Shown here: positions 24,213-33,207 of the stretch, one piece after another
Position numbering within the stretch: position 1 is the first letter of the stretch
Layout of the letters: the number at the start of each line of letters is the position of its first letter
DNA from: Hyphomicrobiales bacterium
Lineage (GTDB): Bacteria; Pseudomonadota; Alphaproteobacteria; Rhizobiales; Rhizobiaceae
Reading direction: 5' to 3'
DNA length: 64,000 bases
NCBI GenBank assembly: GCA_900469445.1
Contig: UBXM01000041.1
Span: 1 to 64,000 of the forward strand
Program-made: the position numbers and the translations under genes
The notes under the pieces: generated by a model
Told to the model about the DNA's origin: nothing
What the model saw: only the letters and a program-made list of their open reading frames with translations
The model's database searches: none

Positions 24213-26945
24213 TCATGGGCGGTCGGACGGTAACTCCAGGAAATCTCGAAACGCGGCATTTGACTGCGCCAGTTCAAAATAGCTCCCATTGCCGATCAAC
24301 GATCCGCGCCGAAAAAATAGGACCCGATCGAAAATTTGTGCCACACGCGGATCGGAAAGGACCCACAGGATAGTAGAGGCTTGCTCCGCGTCGTTTCGCC
24401 GTTGGACGATGCCCCGCGTGATCTCTTCGTCAACCCGCTGGTCAAGTGCCGACAAAGGCCTGTTGAATATAGTGAAGTCCGAGCGTTTCATCAACGCGCG
24501 AGCAAGGTTGAGCTTTTGCCGCTGTGCAAGCGAAAGGCGTTTTCCTCCAGCGCCGACGTCAAATTGCAGACCGATCGACAAGACATTTTCATAAAGGCCC
24601 GCCGCGCGAAACAGCTCCTTCACAATGGCCTGAATATGAGCGTCGGCGTCAGCCACCTGAGAAGCGATGCGTCCGAAAAGCACATTGTCGAGTAACGTCG
24701 CCGACGCGGTAACGCGCTCGGGATCATGCCGGTCAATCAGTTTTGCTATGTCGTCGGGAATGTCGGTATGAAAGAGTTTCCGCGTGGCCACAAGCTGGTC
24801 CATCAGTGGCTCGGTGAGAATGCCGAAGCGGTGAATGGGTTCGATATAAGCCAAGCTCAGCGCGATAATCGATGCGCGATCGTCAGGGGAGATGCGCTCG
24901 AAGCGAAGCCCGCGGCATCGTGACAGCCTTGCCTGATAGAGCGGAATTTCTTCCGCTGCCATAAATGTCAGCCTGCGAAAGAAAGAATGCTGGGGTGCCA
25001 CGTCGCGGAAGAGTTCAACGGTGGTTTCAGCGATCTCAAAGCCCATGTCATAGAGGCTGCGGTCAAGGCCGGTCGAATGCAAAACCTGCTCGAAACTGGG
25101 GTGCGTGATGACGTCCAGGTCAGAGGAAGTCCCCTGGCTCCGGGTTCCGAAGAGTAGGTTTTCTCCGACGCTCGCCTGTATGTTGTAGCGATCGAAGTCG
25201 AGCGGTATGAGCATATCGTCGAGTTGCGTCTCCACCAGGCGCTTGCGCAGCGAGCCGCGTAGTTCGACGATCCTCGCGCCAATCGTCGCCTGCTCTTTCG
25301 TATCGATCGTGGAGCGCAGTCCAAGCCCGAAAATGTCATTCGATATCTGCAAGTCTTCGAGTGTCGGCAGAGCTTTGTGGAGAAGATCATCCGGTCCATC
25401 GGCTCCCGCAGCCTGATAGTCGATCCAATTCCGATGCGGCAAGAAATCGACATTTCCTGCCAAGCGTGCCTCGATGGCATAACGCTCGGTTTCAATCAGC
25501 TGCTCGTCGTCAGCCGCCGCATCCGGCCTGGGAGCATTTTTCAGCCCATAAAGCAGATTGTCCATCAAACTGCCATGCAGCAAAAACGGCTCGCCTGAAG
25601 CATAGGCGATGCGCCGTCCTGTGATCGATTCCGGCATGTCGAGCAGGTCTTGGCCACCAATCGAGATGCTGCCGAATTCAGGCCAGATGAGACGCGCGAG
25701 GGCTTCTGCGAACGCTTCGGCTCCGCTGCCGGCGGCACCAACCAGGGCGATCGTCTCCCCGGGTTTGATCTCGGTGGAAACCTCATCCAGCAACTTCGCT
25801 CCACTATCGTCGACGAGTGTGAGGTTGCTGATGATGATGGAGCTTTCCAATCGTGAAGCCGGACCACCTGCAAGCGCGTGAACCGATTGTGCGATAAGCG
25901 GTTCGACGCTGAATTGGTCGCATACAGTTCCGTATTTTATTTGCACGTCCTGCCGAGCCTGATCCCAATCAATGAGATCCTTCAATGGGCTTGGAAGATC
26001 CTTGTAGGCGGCGATGACGGCAACGAGCTGGCCGAGATCGAGCTTTCCAATCAAAACGAAATAGCCGCCGAAGGCGTAGAAGATGAACGGCGTTACCTGA
26101 GCGAACAGATTGTTGACGAACTTTACCAGAAACTTCCACTGATAGAGGTCGTAGCGGATCGAGAAGATCCGGCCAAGGCGCCAGGCGATGTCGGCGCGTT
26201 CGAGATTGGAAGTGTCGTTGCTGTGGACTGCTCCAATGCCGTCGACGATTTCGCTGACACGGCCCGAAAACTCGCGGGCAGTCAATTGGCGCAGGCGCCC
26301 GAGCTCCAGCACCCTTCGGCGCATCCGTGGTATGATGCTCAGCTGTATGCCCACGATGCAGGCGGTGATCATACCAAGCCACACATTCTGAACGATGATG
26401 AAACAGAGCGTCGTCAGCGCCTGACCACCAAGAAGAGCAGGCAGGACAAACGCGTCGCCTGTAAAACCTCCCAGTGGTTCCACCTCGTCCTTGACGATGC
26501 TGGCTATTTCGGCGGATTTGAGCCGTTTGAAATGCTTGGGAGGAAAGCGCAGTACCCTGTCGACGAGTTCGAAGCGGATACGACGCAACATCCGTTCGCC
26601 GAGCCTGCCCTTGTATATATTGATGTAAAACTTGAAGAGCCCGTTTATCAGCACCAGAAGCAGGAATACCGTGCTCAGCGCCATAAGCGTCTGCTGACGG
26701 TCGAGATCTATGCCCTTGAAAAATTCCCCGCGCCCGATCACCGGAAGGTCATAGATAATCCGGAAAAACGGCTGTCGCTCATCCAGCGCTTCAAAGCCGT
26801 TACCCTGAATTGGGCCATTGATGATCTGCTTCGGCAGGTCGAAGGCCAAAAAAAATGGCACCATGGATGCGGCTACGACGAGCAGGATCCAAAGTTGTTG
26901 CCTGCGGGTATGGCTCCAGATGTAGCGGAGCAGGCTCCTTTCCAT
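24213..26945 (-). CDS. Large ABC exporter-like protein with degenerate ATPase motifs
   Basis: 910 aa from the ATG at 26945 (a longer frame with a TTG start reaches 27065). Residues about 15-330 form an ABC type-1 membrane domain with 5-6 segments. The nucleotide-binding part is split: a Walker A-like loop GAAGSGAEA at 403-411 lacks the essential Lys (Ala409), about 390 residues follow, then a signature-like LSLAQRQ at 804-810 and a Walker B region FTIFNRPLS where Asp-Glu is replaced by Asn828-Arg829. The switch His also appears absent (WVLSDP). It is unlikely to hydrolyse ATP normally. It is followed by the CNB gene. Confidence 0.82.
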   Translation of the reverse strand: MERSLLRYIWSHTRRQQLWILLVVAASMVPFFLAFDLPKQIINGPIQGNGFEALDERQPFFRIIYDLPVIGRGEFFKGIDLDRQQTLMALSTVFLLLVLINGLFKFYINIYKGRLGERMLRRIRFELVDRVLRFPPKHFKRLKSAEIASIVKDEVEPLGGFTGDAFVLPALLGGQALTTLCFIIVQNVWLGMITACIVGIQLSIIPRMRRRVLELGRLRQLTAREFSGRVSEIVDGIGAVHSNDTSNLERADIAWRLGRIFSIRYDLYQWKFLVKFVNNLFAQVTPFIFYAFGGYFVLIGKLDLGQLVAVIAAYKDLPSPLKDLIDWDQARQDVQIKYGTVCDQFSVEPLIAQSVHALAGGPASRLESSIIISNLTLVDDSGAKLLDEVSTEIKPGETIALVGAAGSGAEAFAEALARLIWPEFGSISIGGQDLLDMPESITGRRIAYASGEPFLLHGSLMDNLLYGLKNAPRPDAAADDEQLIETERYAIEARLAGNVDFLPHRNWIDYQAAGADGPDDLLHKALPTLEDLQISNDIFGLGLRSTIDTKEQATIGARIVELRGSLRKRLVETQLDDMLIPLDFDRYNIQASVGENLLFGTRSQGTSSDLDVITHPSFEQVLHSTGLDRSLYDMGFEIAETTVELFRDVAPQHSFFRRLTFMAAEEIPLYQARLSRCRGLRFERISPDDRASIIALSLAYIEPIHRFGILTEPLMDQLVATRKLFHTDIPDDIAKLIDRHDPERVTASATLLDNVLFGRIASQVADADAHIQAIVKELFRAAGLYENVLSIGLQFDVGAGGKRLSLAQRQKLNLARALMKRSDFTIFNRPLSALDQRVDEEITRGIVQRRNDAEQASTILWVLSDPRVAQIFDRVLFFRRGSLIGNGSYFELAQSNAAFRDFLELPSDRP

Positions 26946-27346
26946 CGCATCGACCTGTTCGAAACCATGGTGGTCGCAACCAGGGGCAAATTTAGATACA
27001 GGCTGCCGACCGGGAGGCGGAGCATAGGTCAGATCAGATAAACTCGCAAACTGCAGTACCGCCAAGCCACCGGGCCGGCTTCCATTACGTCGGCTGCGTC
27101 ATTGCCGTCAGATCCCGCCGAGGGTCTGGCGTCACGTCGGCAAATGCCTCTGCGTCATCGAGCACGGGACGGTCAAGCGTCGAAGGTTCGGATCCGTTCA
27201 AAAGCGGCACCGCTCGGCTCATTGCTGATGCAGGATGTGAGAGGTCGCCGACATCCGTCATCAAACCGTCGCAAGGCCTTCACGAAACTGTCTCCTGCAA
27301 TTGCTAGATCGCCGCCATTGCAATTATATTTGCACAGGAGATACGG
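26946..27346. promoter_or_regulatory. Divergent region between the ABC-type gene and the ugp operon
   Basis: About 400 bases with no supported gene. Part (26946-27065) is an open extension of the ABC-type frame. The promoter-proximal end next to ugpB carries the AT-rich motif at 27317-27333, and ACAGGAG serves as the ribosome binding site of ugpB. Confidence 0.5.
27317..27333 (+). repeat. 17-bp motif shared with the hyf promoter (copy 1)
   Basis: ATTGCAATTATATTTGC occurs here, 13 bases before the ugpB start, and identically at 37717-37733 upstream of hyfA. It contains an imperfect dyad GCAAT-TATA-TTTGC and may be an operator or a promoter element. Confidence 0.6.
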
Positions 27347-28606
27347 ATGTCACAGAAATTGCAGACTACCATCGCGGCCAGCATGATTGCTTTGCTTGCC
27401 AGCATGGGCGTGGCCGAAGCGGCGACGACGGTGAAATTTTGGCACAGCTTCAACAAGTCCAACGGCGAGGCGCTCGACAAGGTTATCGCCGGTTTTGAAG
27501 CCGCCAATCCGGATATCGATATCGAAGCCGAATATGTCGGCAACTATAATGACATCATCGCCAAGCTGCAGGCTGCCATTCCGGCGCGCCGCGCTCCCGA
27601 TGCAGTGATCCTCGAAGTCACGCGTTACGGCCTGTTTGCGAACAACAATCTGCTCACCGACCTGACGCCCTATTTCGATGCCGACCCGCTGAAGGACGAT
27701 CTTTACGATTACGCACGCGAAGTCGGCGTTATCGACGGCAAGAATTACGTCGTGCCGTTCAATTCCTCGACACCCGTGCTGTATTTCAACAAGGATATTT
27801 TTGCGCGCGCCGGTCTTTCCGCCGACACACCGCTGAAGACGTTCGACGAGATCACGGCTGCCGCCAAGACGATCAGCGAAAAGCTCGGTTCGGAAGGCGT
27901 TTCCGGTATTGCCGCACCCGGCCAGTTCGCGCGTTGGGGCCTTGTGATGGCCAATGACAGCGAGATGGTGGACCCGAAGACCGGCGAAATCCTTCTCGAC
28001 AAGCCCAACACGATCGAGGCCTATCAGTGGATGGCGTCGCTCGTGAAGGATGACAAGGTCTCTTCGCCCGACGGCGTGACCGATGAGGACAATGGTCGCG
28101 ACGCCTTCCTCGCCAAGAAGGTCGGCATCATGATGAACTCGACCGGCAACTATGTCGGCGCCAAGAAGGCGCTGGGCGACAATCTCGCCGTTCGCCCGAT
28201 GCCCTGCAACAAGGCCTGCTCGGTTCCGATCGGTGGCGCCGGCATCGGCATCATGTCGACGTCGGAAAAGGACGTGCAGGACGCAGCCTACAAGTTCATC
28301 AGCTATGCCGCATCGCCTGAGGCCAATGCGACCTGGTTTGCCGGCACCGGTTACCTGCCGATCAACAAGAAGAGCGCGGCCTTGCCGGTCGCCAAGGAAG
28401 CCCTGGCGACCCAGCCCGGCATCGATGTGGCAATCGAATCCCTGCCGGTTGCCCATGGCCGTGCCCGCACCACCGTCGTCACCTGGATGCGCACCACCGA
28501 ATACAAGATGTGGGAAGCCATGGCGCTCGGTCAGCGCAATGTCGAGGAAACCATGAAGGACTTTGCTGCGCAGACGCGCGCCGAAGAAAAACGCGTCAGC
28601 AACTGA
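27347..28606 (+). CDS. ugpB: Glycerol-3-phosphate-type ABC transporter, substrate-binding protein
   Basis: 419 aa with a signal peptide cleaved near ASMGVAEA-ATTVKF. The mature start VKFWHSFNKSNGEALDKVI is typical of the UgpB subgroup of family 1 extracellular solute-binding proteins. Neighbouring permeases, a glycerophosphodiesterase and an UgpC-type ATPase support glycerol-3-phosphate or glycerophosphodiesters as substrate. First gene of ugpBAEQC; ACAGGAG lies upstream of the ATG. Confidence 0.88.
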   Translation: MSQKLQTTIAASMIALLASMGVAEAATTVKFWHSFNKSNGEALDKVIAGFEAANPDIDIEAEYVGNYNDIIAKLQAAIPARRAPDAVILEVTRYGLFANNNLLTDLTPYFDADPLKDDLYDYAREVGVIDGKNYVVPFNSSTPVLYFNKDIFARAGLSADTPLKTFDEITAAAKTISEKLGSEGVSGIAAPGQFARWGLVMANDSEMVDPKTGEILLDKPNTIEAYQWMASLVKDDKVSSPDGVTDEDNGRDAFLAKKVGIMMNSTGNYVGAKKALGDNLAVRPMPCNKACSVPIGGAGIGIMSTSEKDVQDAAYKFISYAASPEANATWFAGTGYLPINKKSAALPVAKEALATQPGIDVAIESLPVAHGRARTTVVTWMRTTEYKMWEAMALGQRNVEETMKDFAAQTRAEEKRVSN

Positions 28607-28664
28607 TCCTCTCTGTAGAAGGGCACCGGCGGACGCCTCAAGCGTCTGTCGGTGCAGTCGTTCC

Positions 28665-29534
28665 ATGCTCCGCAAGCTTACACCTTATCTGTTCGTGGCG
28701 CCGCTGATGGTCTTCATCGCGCTGTTCACCTACATTCCCATTTTCGCAAGCCTCAACCTCAGCTTTCGCGAATGGAATTTCCTCTCCCCGGACATGCCGT
28801 TTGTCGGGTTTCGCAATTACGAGCAATTGCTCGCTTCCCGCGACCTTTGGAACTCGCTTTGGGTAACGACGCTGTTCGCCGTCCTGTCCGTGCCGCTGCG
28901 GCTTGGCCTTGCGCTGGTGATTGCCGCCTATCTCGTGCGTGAAACCGTGCATGTGCGGTTGCTCCGCGGCGCATTGTTTCTGCCTTCGGTCACGTCCACG
29001 GTCTCCATCGCCGTGGTGTTTTCGTGGGTCTTCTCGACCGACTACGGCATGGTTAACGCCATCCTCGGCACGTTCGGTCTGGGCAAGGTTCAGTGGCTGC
29101 AAAATCCGCATCTGGCCCTCTGGGTGCTGATCTTCGTCAACACCTGGAAGCAGATCGGTTATGACATCGTCATCTATATCGCCGGCCTGCAGGCAATCCC
29201 GCGCGAGCTCTATGACGCTGCAGCCGTCGATGGTGGCAAGCGTCTGCATGTGTTTCGCCGCATCACCATGCCGCTGGTCATGCCGACCACATATTTCCTG
29301 CTGGTGATTTCGGTCATCGAAGCCTTCCAGGTTTTCACCATCGTCAACGTCATGACGCACGGTGGCCCGGCGGGCGCAACCGACATGCTCGTCAACCTTC
29401 TCTACGAGATCGGCTTCGTGCTGTTCGATATCGGCCGTGGATCGGCCTTGGCAGTGCTGCTGTTCATCCTGCTGGTCGGCCTCGCCATCCTGAAATCGCG
29501 CATCATCGGCCGGAAGGTGCATTATGAAGCCTGA
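28665..29534 (+). CDS. ugpA: Glycerol-3-phosphate-type ABC transporter permease
   Basis: 289 aa, six membrane segments, MalF/UgpA class. The EAA loop reads ELYDAAAVDGGKRLHVFRRITMP, the contact site for the ATPase. ATG 28665 chosen because it starts directly before the first membrane helix (LRKLTPYLFVAPLMVFIAL); the longer frame from 28563 runs over the upstream gene. Ends ten bases inside ugpE. Confidence 0.9.
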   Translation: MLRKLTPYLFVAPLMVFIALFTYIPIFASLNLSFREWNFLSPDMPFVGFRNYEQLLASRDLWNSLWVTTLFAVLSVPLRLGLALVIAAYLVRETVHVRLLRGALFLPSVTSTVSIAVVFSWVFSTDYGMVNAILGTFGLGKVQWLQNPHLALWVLIFVNTWKQIGYDIVIYIAGLQAIPRELYDAAAVDGGKRLHVFRRITMPLVMPTTYFLLVISVIEAFQVFTIVNVMTHGGPAGATDMLVNLLYEIGFVLFDIGRGSALAVLLFILLVGLAILKSRIIGRKVHYEA

Positions 29535-30333
29535 AAACCCCATTCTTGCCGGGCTGGCGCTGGTCGCCGGCCTGCTGTTCCTGTCGCCGGTGCTCTATTC
29601 GATCTGGATGTCGTTCCAGACGGTGGATGCCTATTATGCCGGTGAGCTCGGCTTCACCCTCGACAATTATGCGCGAGCGGTCGGGCAATACAATTTCGCC
29701 CGCTATCTGCTGAACAGCCTGATCGTCTCGGGACTGGTGACGTTGCTCGGCATCACCTTCGCCACCATGGCAGCCTATGCTTTTGCCCGGTATTCATTCC
29801 GGGGCGGCAATTTCCTGTTCGCGGCCACCGTCGCGACCTTGATGATCCCGAGCCACATCAGCCTCATTCCCAACTATCTGACGCTGGCGAAGGTCGGGCT
29901 GCTGGACAGCTATGCCGGCCTCATCCTGCCGGCGATTTCCAATGGTTTTGCCGCCTTCTTCCTGCGCCAATATATTCGCGGCATTCCGAAGGCGCTGGAT
30001 GAGGCGGCTTACATGGATGGCGCCACGTCGCTGCAGGTCCTGTGGCGCATCATCGTGCCGCTGTCGCGTCCGGCCATTGCCTCCATGGCACTCTATATCT
30101 TCATCACGGAATGGAACAATTACATCTGGCCGCTGGTCGCTGTCGGCAAGCAGGATCTCTACACGCTGCAGATCGGCCTTGCCCGCCTTTACCGCATCAA
30201 CCCCGGTGAAGGCCTGATCGACTGGCCGCTGGTCATGGCCGCGTCGACGATCACCATTCTTCCCGTTCTCCTCGGTTTCCTTCTGGTGGAGCGCCATCTC
30301 GTGCGCGGCATCACCATGGGCGCCGTCAAGTAA
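29524..30333 (+). CDS. ugpE: Glycerol-3-phosphate-type ABC transporter permease
   Basis: 269 aa, six membrane segments, MalG/UgpE class, with EAA loop ALDEAAYMDGATSLQVLWRI. Its start overlaps the ugpA stop, consistent with coupled translation of the heterodimeric membrane domain. Followed after 16 bases by the phosphodiesterase. Confidence 0.9.
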   Translation: MKPENPILAGLALVAGLLFLSPVLYSIWMSFQTVDAYYAGELGFTLDNYARAVGQYNFARYLLNSLIVSGLVTLLGITFATMAAYAFARYSFRGGNFLFAATVATLMIPSHISLIPNYLTLAKVGLLDSYAGLILPAISNGFAAFFLRQYIRGIPKALDEAAYMDGATSLQVLWRIIVPLSRPAIASMALYIFITEWNNYIWPLVAVGKQDLYTLQIGLARLYRINPGEGLIDWPLVMAASTITILPVLLGFLLVERHLVRGITMGAVK

Positions 30334-30349
30334 TCCAGGACATTTTGAC

Positions 30350-31099
30350 ATGACACGCATTGCATCCCATCGCGGTGGTACGCTGGAATTCGGCGACAGC
30401 ACGCCCCACGGTTTTGCCGCCACCGCCAAAATGGCGCTCGAAGAAGTCGAGTTCGATCTCCATCCGACGGCCGATGGCGCGATTGTCGTTCATCATGACG
30501 CCACGCTCGATGCCACCACGGATATGACAGGCGCCATCGCTGACATGACGCTGGCTGAAGTCAAGGCAGCGACGATCCGTTACGGTGCCGGCAGCCATCC
30601 GATGACGCTTGAGGAATTGTGCGCGCTTTATGCGAGCAGCCACGTGAATTTCCGCTGCGAGATCAAGCCGGGCATGGACGGCCTTCCGTATGAAGGTTTT
30701 GTCGGCCCCGTCATTGCTGAACTGAAGCGTCATTCCATGCTGGAGCGCACCACGTTTTCATCCTTCCTTGTCGCCTCCATGGACGAAATCGGAAAGGCGA
30801 GCAGCCGTCCCAGACTATGGCTCGTCAGTCCGCCGGTCCTGCGACAACTGGGGTCGGAGGCCGTCATCGAGACGGCGATTGCCCACGGCATTCCCGAGAT
30901 CGGTGTCCATATCGATACCGCCGATGCGGACCTGATGGCAAAGGTGCAGGCCGCCGGCCTCGATTTCGGCTGCTGGGCCGCCCACAGCCGAGCACAGATC
31001 ACCAAGGCGCTCGATCTCGGCGTGAAGGTCTTTACGACCGATCGCCCGACACTTGCGATCGCCGCCCGCGCCGAACATCGCGGGGAGACATCGGTATGA
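30350..31099 (+). CDS. ugpQ: Glycerophosphodiester phosphodiesterase
   Basis: 249 aa GDPD-family protein with the opening motif ASHRGG (catalytic His7) and EVEFDLHPTADGAIVVHHDATLD carrying the metal-binding and second catalytic residues. No signal peptide, so it acts in the cytosol on imported glycerophosphodiesters, releasing glycerol-3-phosphate and an alcohol, as UgpQ does. The ATPase start overlaps its stop codon (ATGA). Confidence 0.92.
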   Translation: MTRIASHRGGTLEFGDSTPHGFAATAKMALEEVEFDLHPTADGAIVVHHDATLDATTDMTGAIADMTLAEVKAATIRYGAGSHPMTLEELCALYASSHVNFRCEIKPGMDGLPYEGFVGPVIAELKRHSMLERTTFSSFLVASMDEIGKASSRPRLWLVSPPVLRQLGSEAVIETAIAHGIPEIGVHIDTADADLMAKVQAAGLDFGCWAAHSRAQITKALDLGVKVFTTDRPTLAIAARAEHRGETSV

Positions 31100-32139
31100 G
31101 CGGGATTTCTCTGCGCGATATTCGCAAGGCCTATGTCAACGGCCCCCAGGTTCTCCATGGCGTCTCACTCGATATTCAGCCCGGCGAATTCGTGGTGATC
31201 GTCGGTCCGTCCGGCTGCGGCAAGTCCACGCTTTTGCGGTTGATAGCGGGGCTCGATCGCTGCGAAGACGGCACCATCGAGATCGGTGGACGCCGTGCCA
31301 ATGATCTGGCGCCGCAGGACCGCGACATCGCGATGATTTTTCAGAATTACGCGCTTTATCCGCATATGACGGTGCGCGAAAACATTGCGTTCGGTCTGGA
31401 ACTGCGCGGCATGAAAAAAGCGGAGCGCAATGAGCGCGCTCAAAATGTCGCGAAAACACTGCAACTGGAGGCTTATCTCGATCGCAAGCCTGCAGCTTTG
31501 TCCGGTGGTCAGCGTCAGCGCGTTGCGATGGGGCGGGCGATGGCCCGCAATGCCTCCATCTTCCTGATGGACGAACCGCTCTCCAATCTCGACAACGCTC
31601 TTCGCATCACCATGCGCACCGAGATCAAGGAACTTCACCGGCAACTCGGCGCGACCATGGTCTATGTCACCCACGATCAGACGGAGGCCCTGTCTCTGGC
31701 GGATCGCATCGCGGTCATGAAAGATGGCCATCTTCTGCAGTTCGATCGCCCGGACGTGATCTACGACCGCCCCGCCAATCGTTTCGTGGCCAGCTTCCTC
31801 GGCAGCCCGCCGATGAATTTCGTCGCTGCCGACATGCTGCCGGACTGGACCGGGCCACATGGCCTGACGGCCGGGCTGCGTCCTGAAATCCTTTCCGTAC
31901 ATGCTGAAAAGCCGAACAAGACAGCACTCCCCGCGCGCCTGCTTCTGTCCGAGATGACCGGTTCAGACATGCTTCTCCATTGCGAAAGCCCGGCTGGGCG
32001 TCTGACAGTTTCGGCTCCGCGTCAGGATATACCAAAAAATACAGAACAATTCTGGATTGCTTTCGACCTTGACCGCGCGCTGTTTTTCGATAGCGAGAAT
32101 GGCGACCGTGTTGATCTTCCGGTTGCAACGCAGCCGTAA
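31096..32139 (+). CDS. ugpC: Glycerol-3-phosphate-type ABC transporter ATPase
   Basis: 347 aa. Walker A GPSGCGKST at 37-45, signature LSGGQ at 135-139 and Walker B LMDE at 157-160 are intact, followed by a MalK-type C-terminal OB domain (about 240-347). Energises the UgpAE permease. The long upstream open frame from 30817 overlaps ugpQ and is not used. Confidence 0.92.
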   Translation: MSGISLRDIRKAYVNGPQVLHGVSLDIQPGEFVVIVGPSGCGKSTLLRLIAGLDRCEDGTIEIGGRRANDLAPQDRDIAMIFQNYALYPHMTVRENIAFGLELRGMKKAERNERAQNVAKTLQLEAYLDRKPAALSGGQRQRVAMGRAMARNASIFLMDEPLSNLDNALRITMRTEIKELHRQLGATMVYVTHDQTEALSLADRIAVMKDGHLLQFDRPDVIYDRPANRFVASFLGSPPMNFVAADMLPDWTGPHGLTAGLRPEILSVHAEKPNKTALPARLLLSEMTGSDMLLHCESPAGRLTVSAPRQDIPKNTEQFWIAFDLDRALFFDSENGDRVDLPVATQP

Positions 32140-32163
32140 CGATAGCCAAGCCTTGGGAAGTCG

Positions 32164-33042
32164 ATGGACAAGCAGGATACACCGCTCGCACTGAGCGATC
32201 TCATCAGCCGTCATTCGACGCGATTGACCGACGCCGATACGCGCCTGCTTGATGTGCTGATACAGGATCCGATCCGCGCGGCACTGGAAAACGGCAAGGA
32301 TGTCTCTTCGCGGGCAGGGGTCCATCCCGCCTCGGCGGTCAGGCTTGCACGGCGCCTGGGTTTCAAGGGATATCCGGAATTTCGTGGATTTCTGCAGTCC
32401 AGCCTGACGGAAGGCGGCGGTGACTTCGAAAACCCTGCCGCACGCATGGCCGCACGCCTTGTGAAGGCCGAAAGCAACGGCTTGCTGGCATCGGTACTGG
32501 ACAGCGAGATCGCCGCACTGCAACAGGCGCGCAACAGTGTCTCCGATGCGGATATTCGCGCGTTTTCCACGTGCCTGCGCGACAGTCGTCGAGTGTTTGT
32601 TTTCGGTCGCGGGCATTTCGCGGCGTTGTCGTCATTGATTGCCCTTCGGCTCAATCGTTCCGGCTATGAGGCAATCGATCTCGCCAGCCAGATGCACCAG
32701 CTGGCGGAAGTGCTGTCGACGCTGTCGGCCGAGGATGTCGTCCTGCTGCTTGCTTTCCGAAGAGCGCCGCCGCTTCTGCAGGAAGTGCGCGATATTGCGT
32801 CACAACGGGGAGCAATAACTCTGGCTGTCACGGATGTCGGAGGTACACGTATCGAGCCCCCGGCGGATCATCAGATTTTAGTGTCGCGAGGGGAGCCTGG
32901 GGAATCCCAGTCGCTTGTGGTGCCGATGACGATTGCAAACGCGATCATCCTGGATCTGGCGTCCATAGATAACGGGCGGTCGATAAAATCGCTTGGAGAA
33001 TTCAAGTCATTTAGAGCGTCGTCGCGATTGACTGCAAGCTGA
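32164..33042 (+). CDS. RpiR-family transcriptional regulator
   Basis: 292 aa: an N-terminal HTH_6 domain (about 10-85; DVSSRAGVHPASAVRLARRLGFKGYPEFR) and a C-terminal SIS sugar-phosphate-binding domain (about 125-260; RRVFVFGRGHFAALSSLIALRL). It follows ugpC by 24 bases and is most likely the local regulator of the ugp operon, sensing a phosphorylated ligand. The shared motif upstream of ugpB is a candidate binding site. Confidence 0.88.
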   Translation: MDKQDTPLALSDLISRHSTRLTDADTRLLDVLIQDPIRAALENGKDVSSRAGVHPASAVRLARRLGFKGYPEFRGFLQSSLTEGGGDFENPAARMAARLVKAESNGLLASVLDSEIAALQQARNSVSDADIRAFSTCLRDSRRVFVFGRGHFAALSSLIALRLNRSGYEAIDLASQMHQLAEVLSTLSAEDVVLLLAFRRAPPLLQEVRDIASQRGAITLAVTDVGGTRIEPPADHQILVSRGEPGESQSLVVPMTIANAIILDLASIDNGRSIKSLGEFKSFRASSRLTAS

Positions 33043-33207
33043 CTGCTGCAGGCTCAAGCCGCTTTTGGGATTATGCGGCGGCTCGGATTGGGCTTAATCC
33101 AGCGGACTTCCATCGTCCAAGCAGTGTCGAAGCGTGACGAGTGCAAATTTCGGACATTGGCCGCTCTTGATGCAGGTTTTTCTCATCACTTTCGGGACGA
33201 CGATTCA

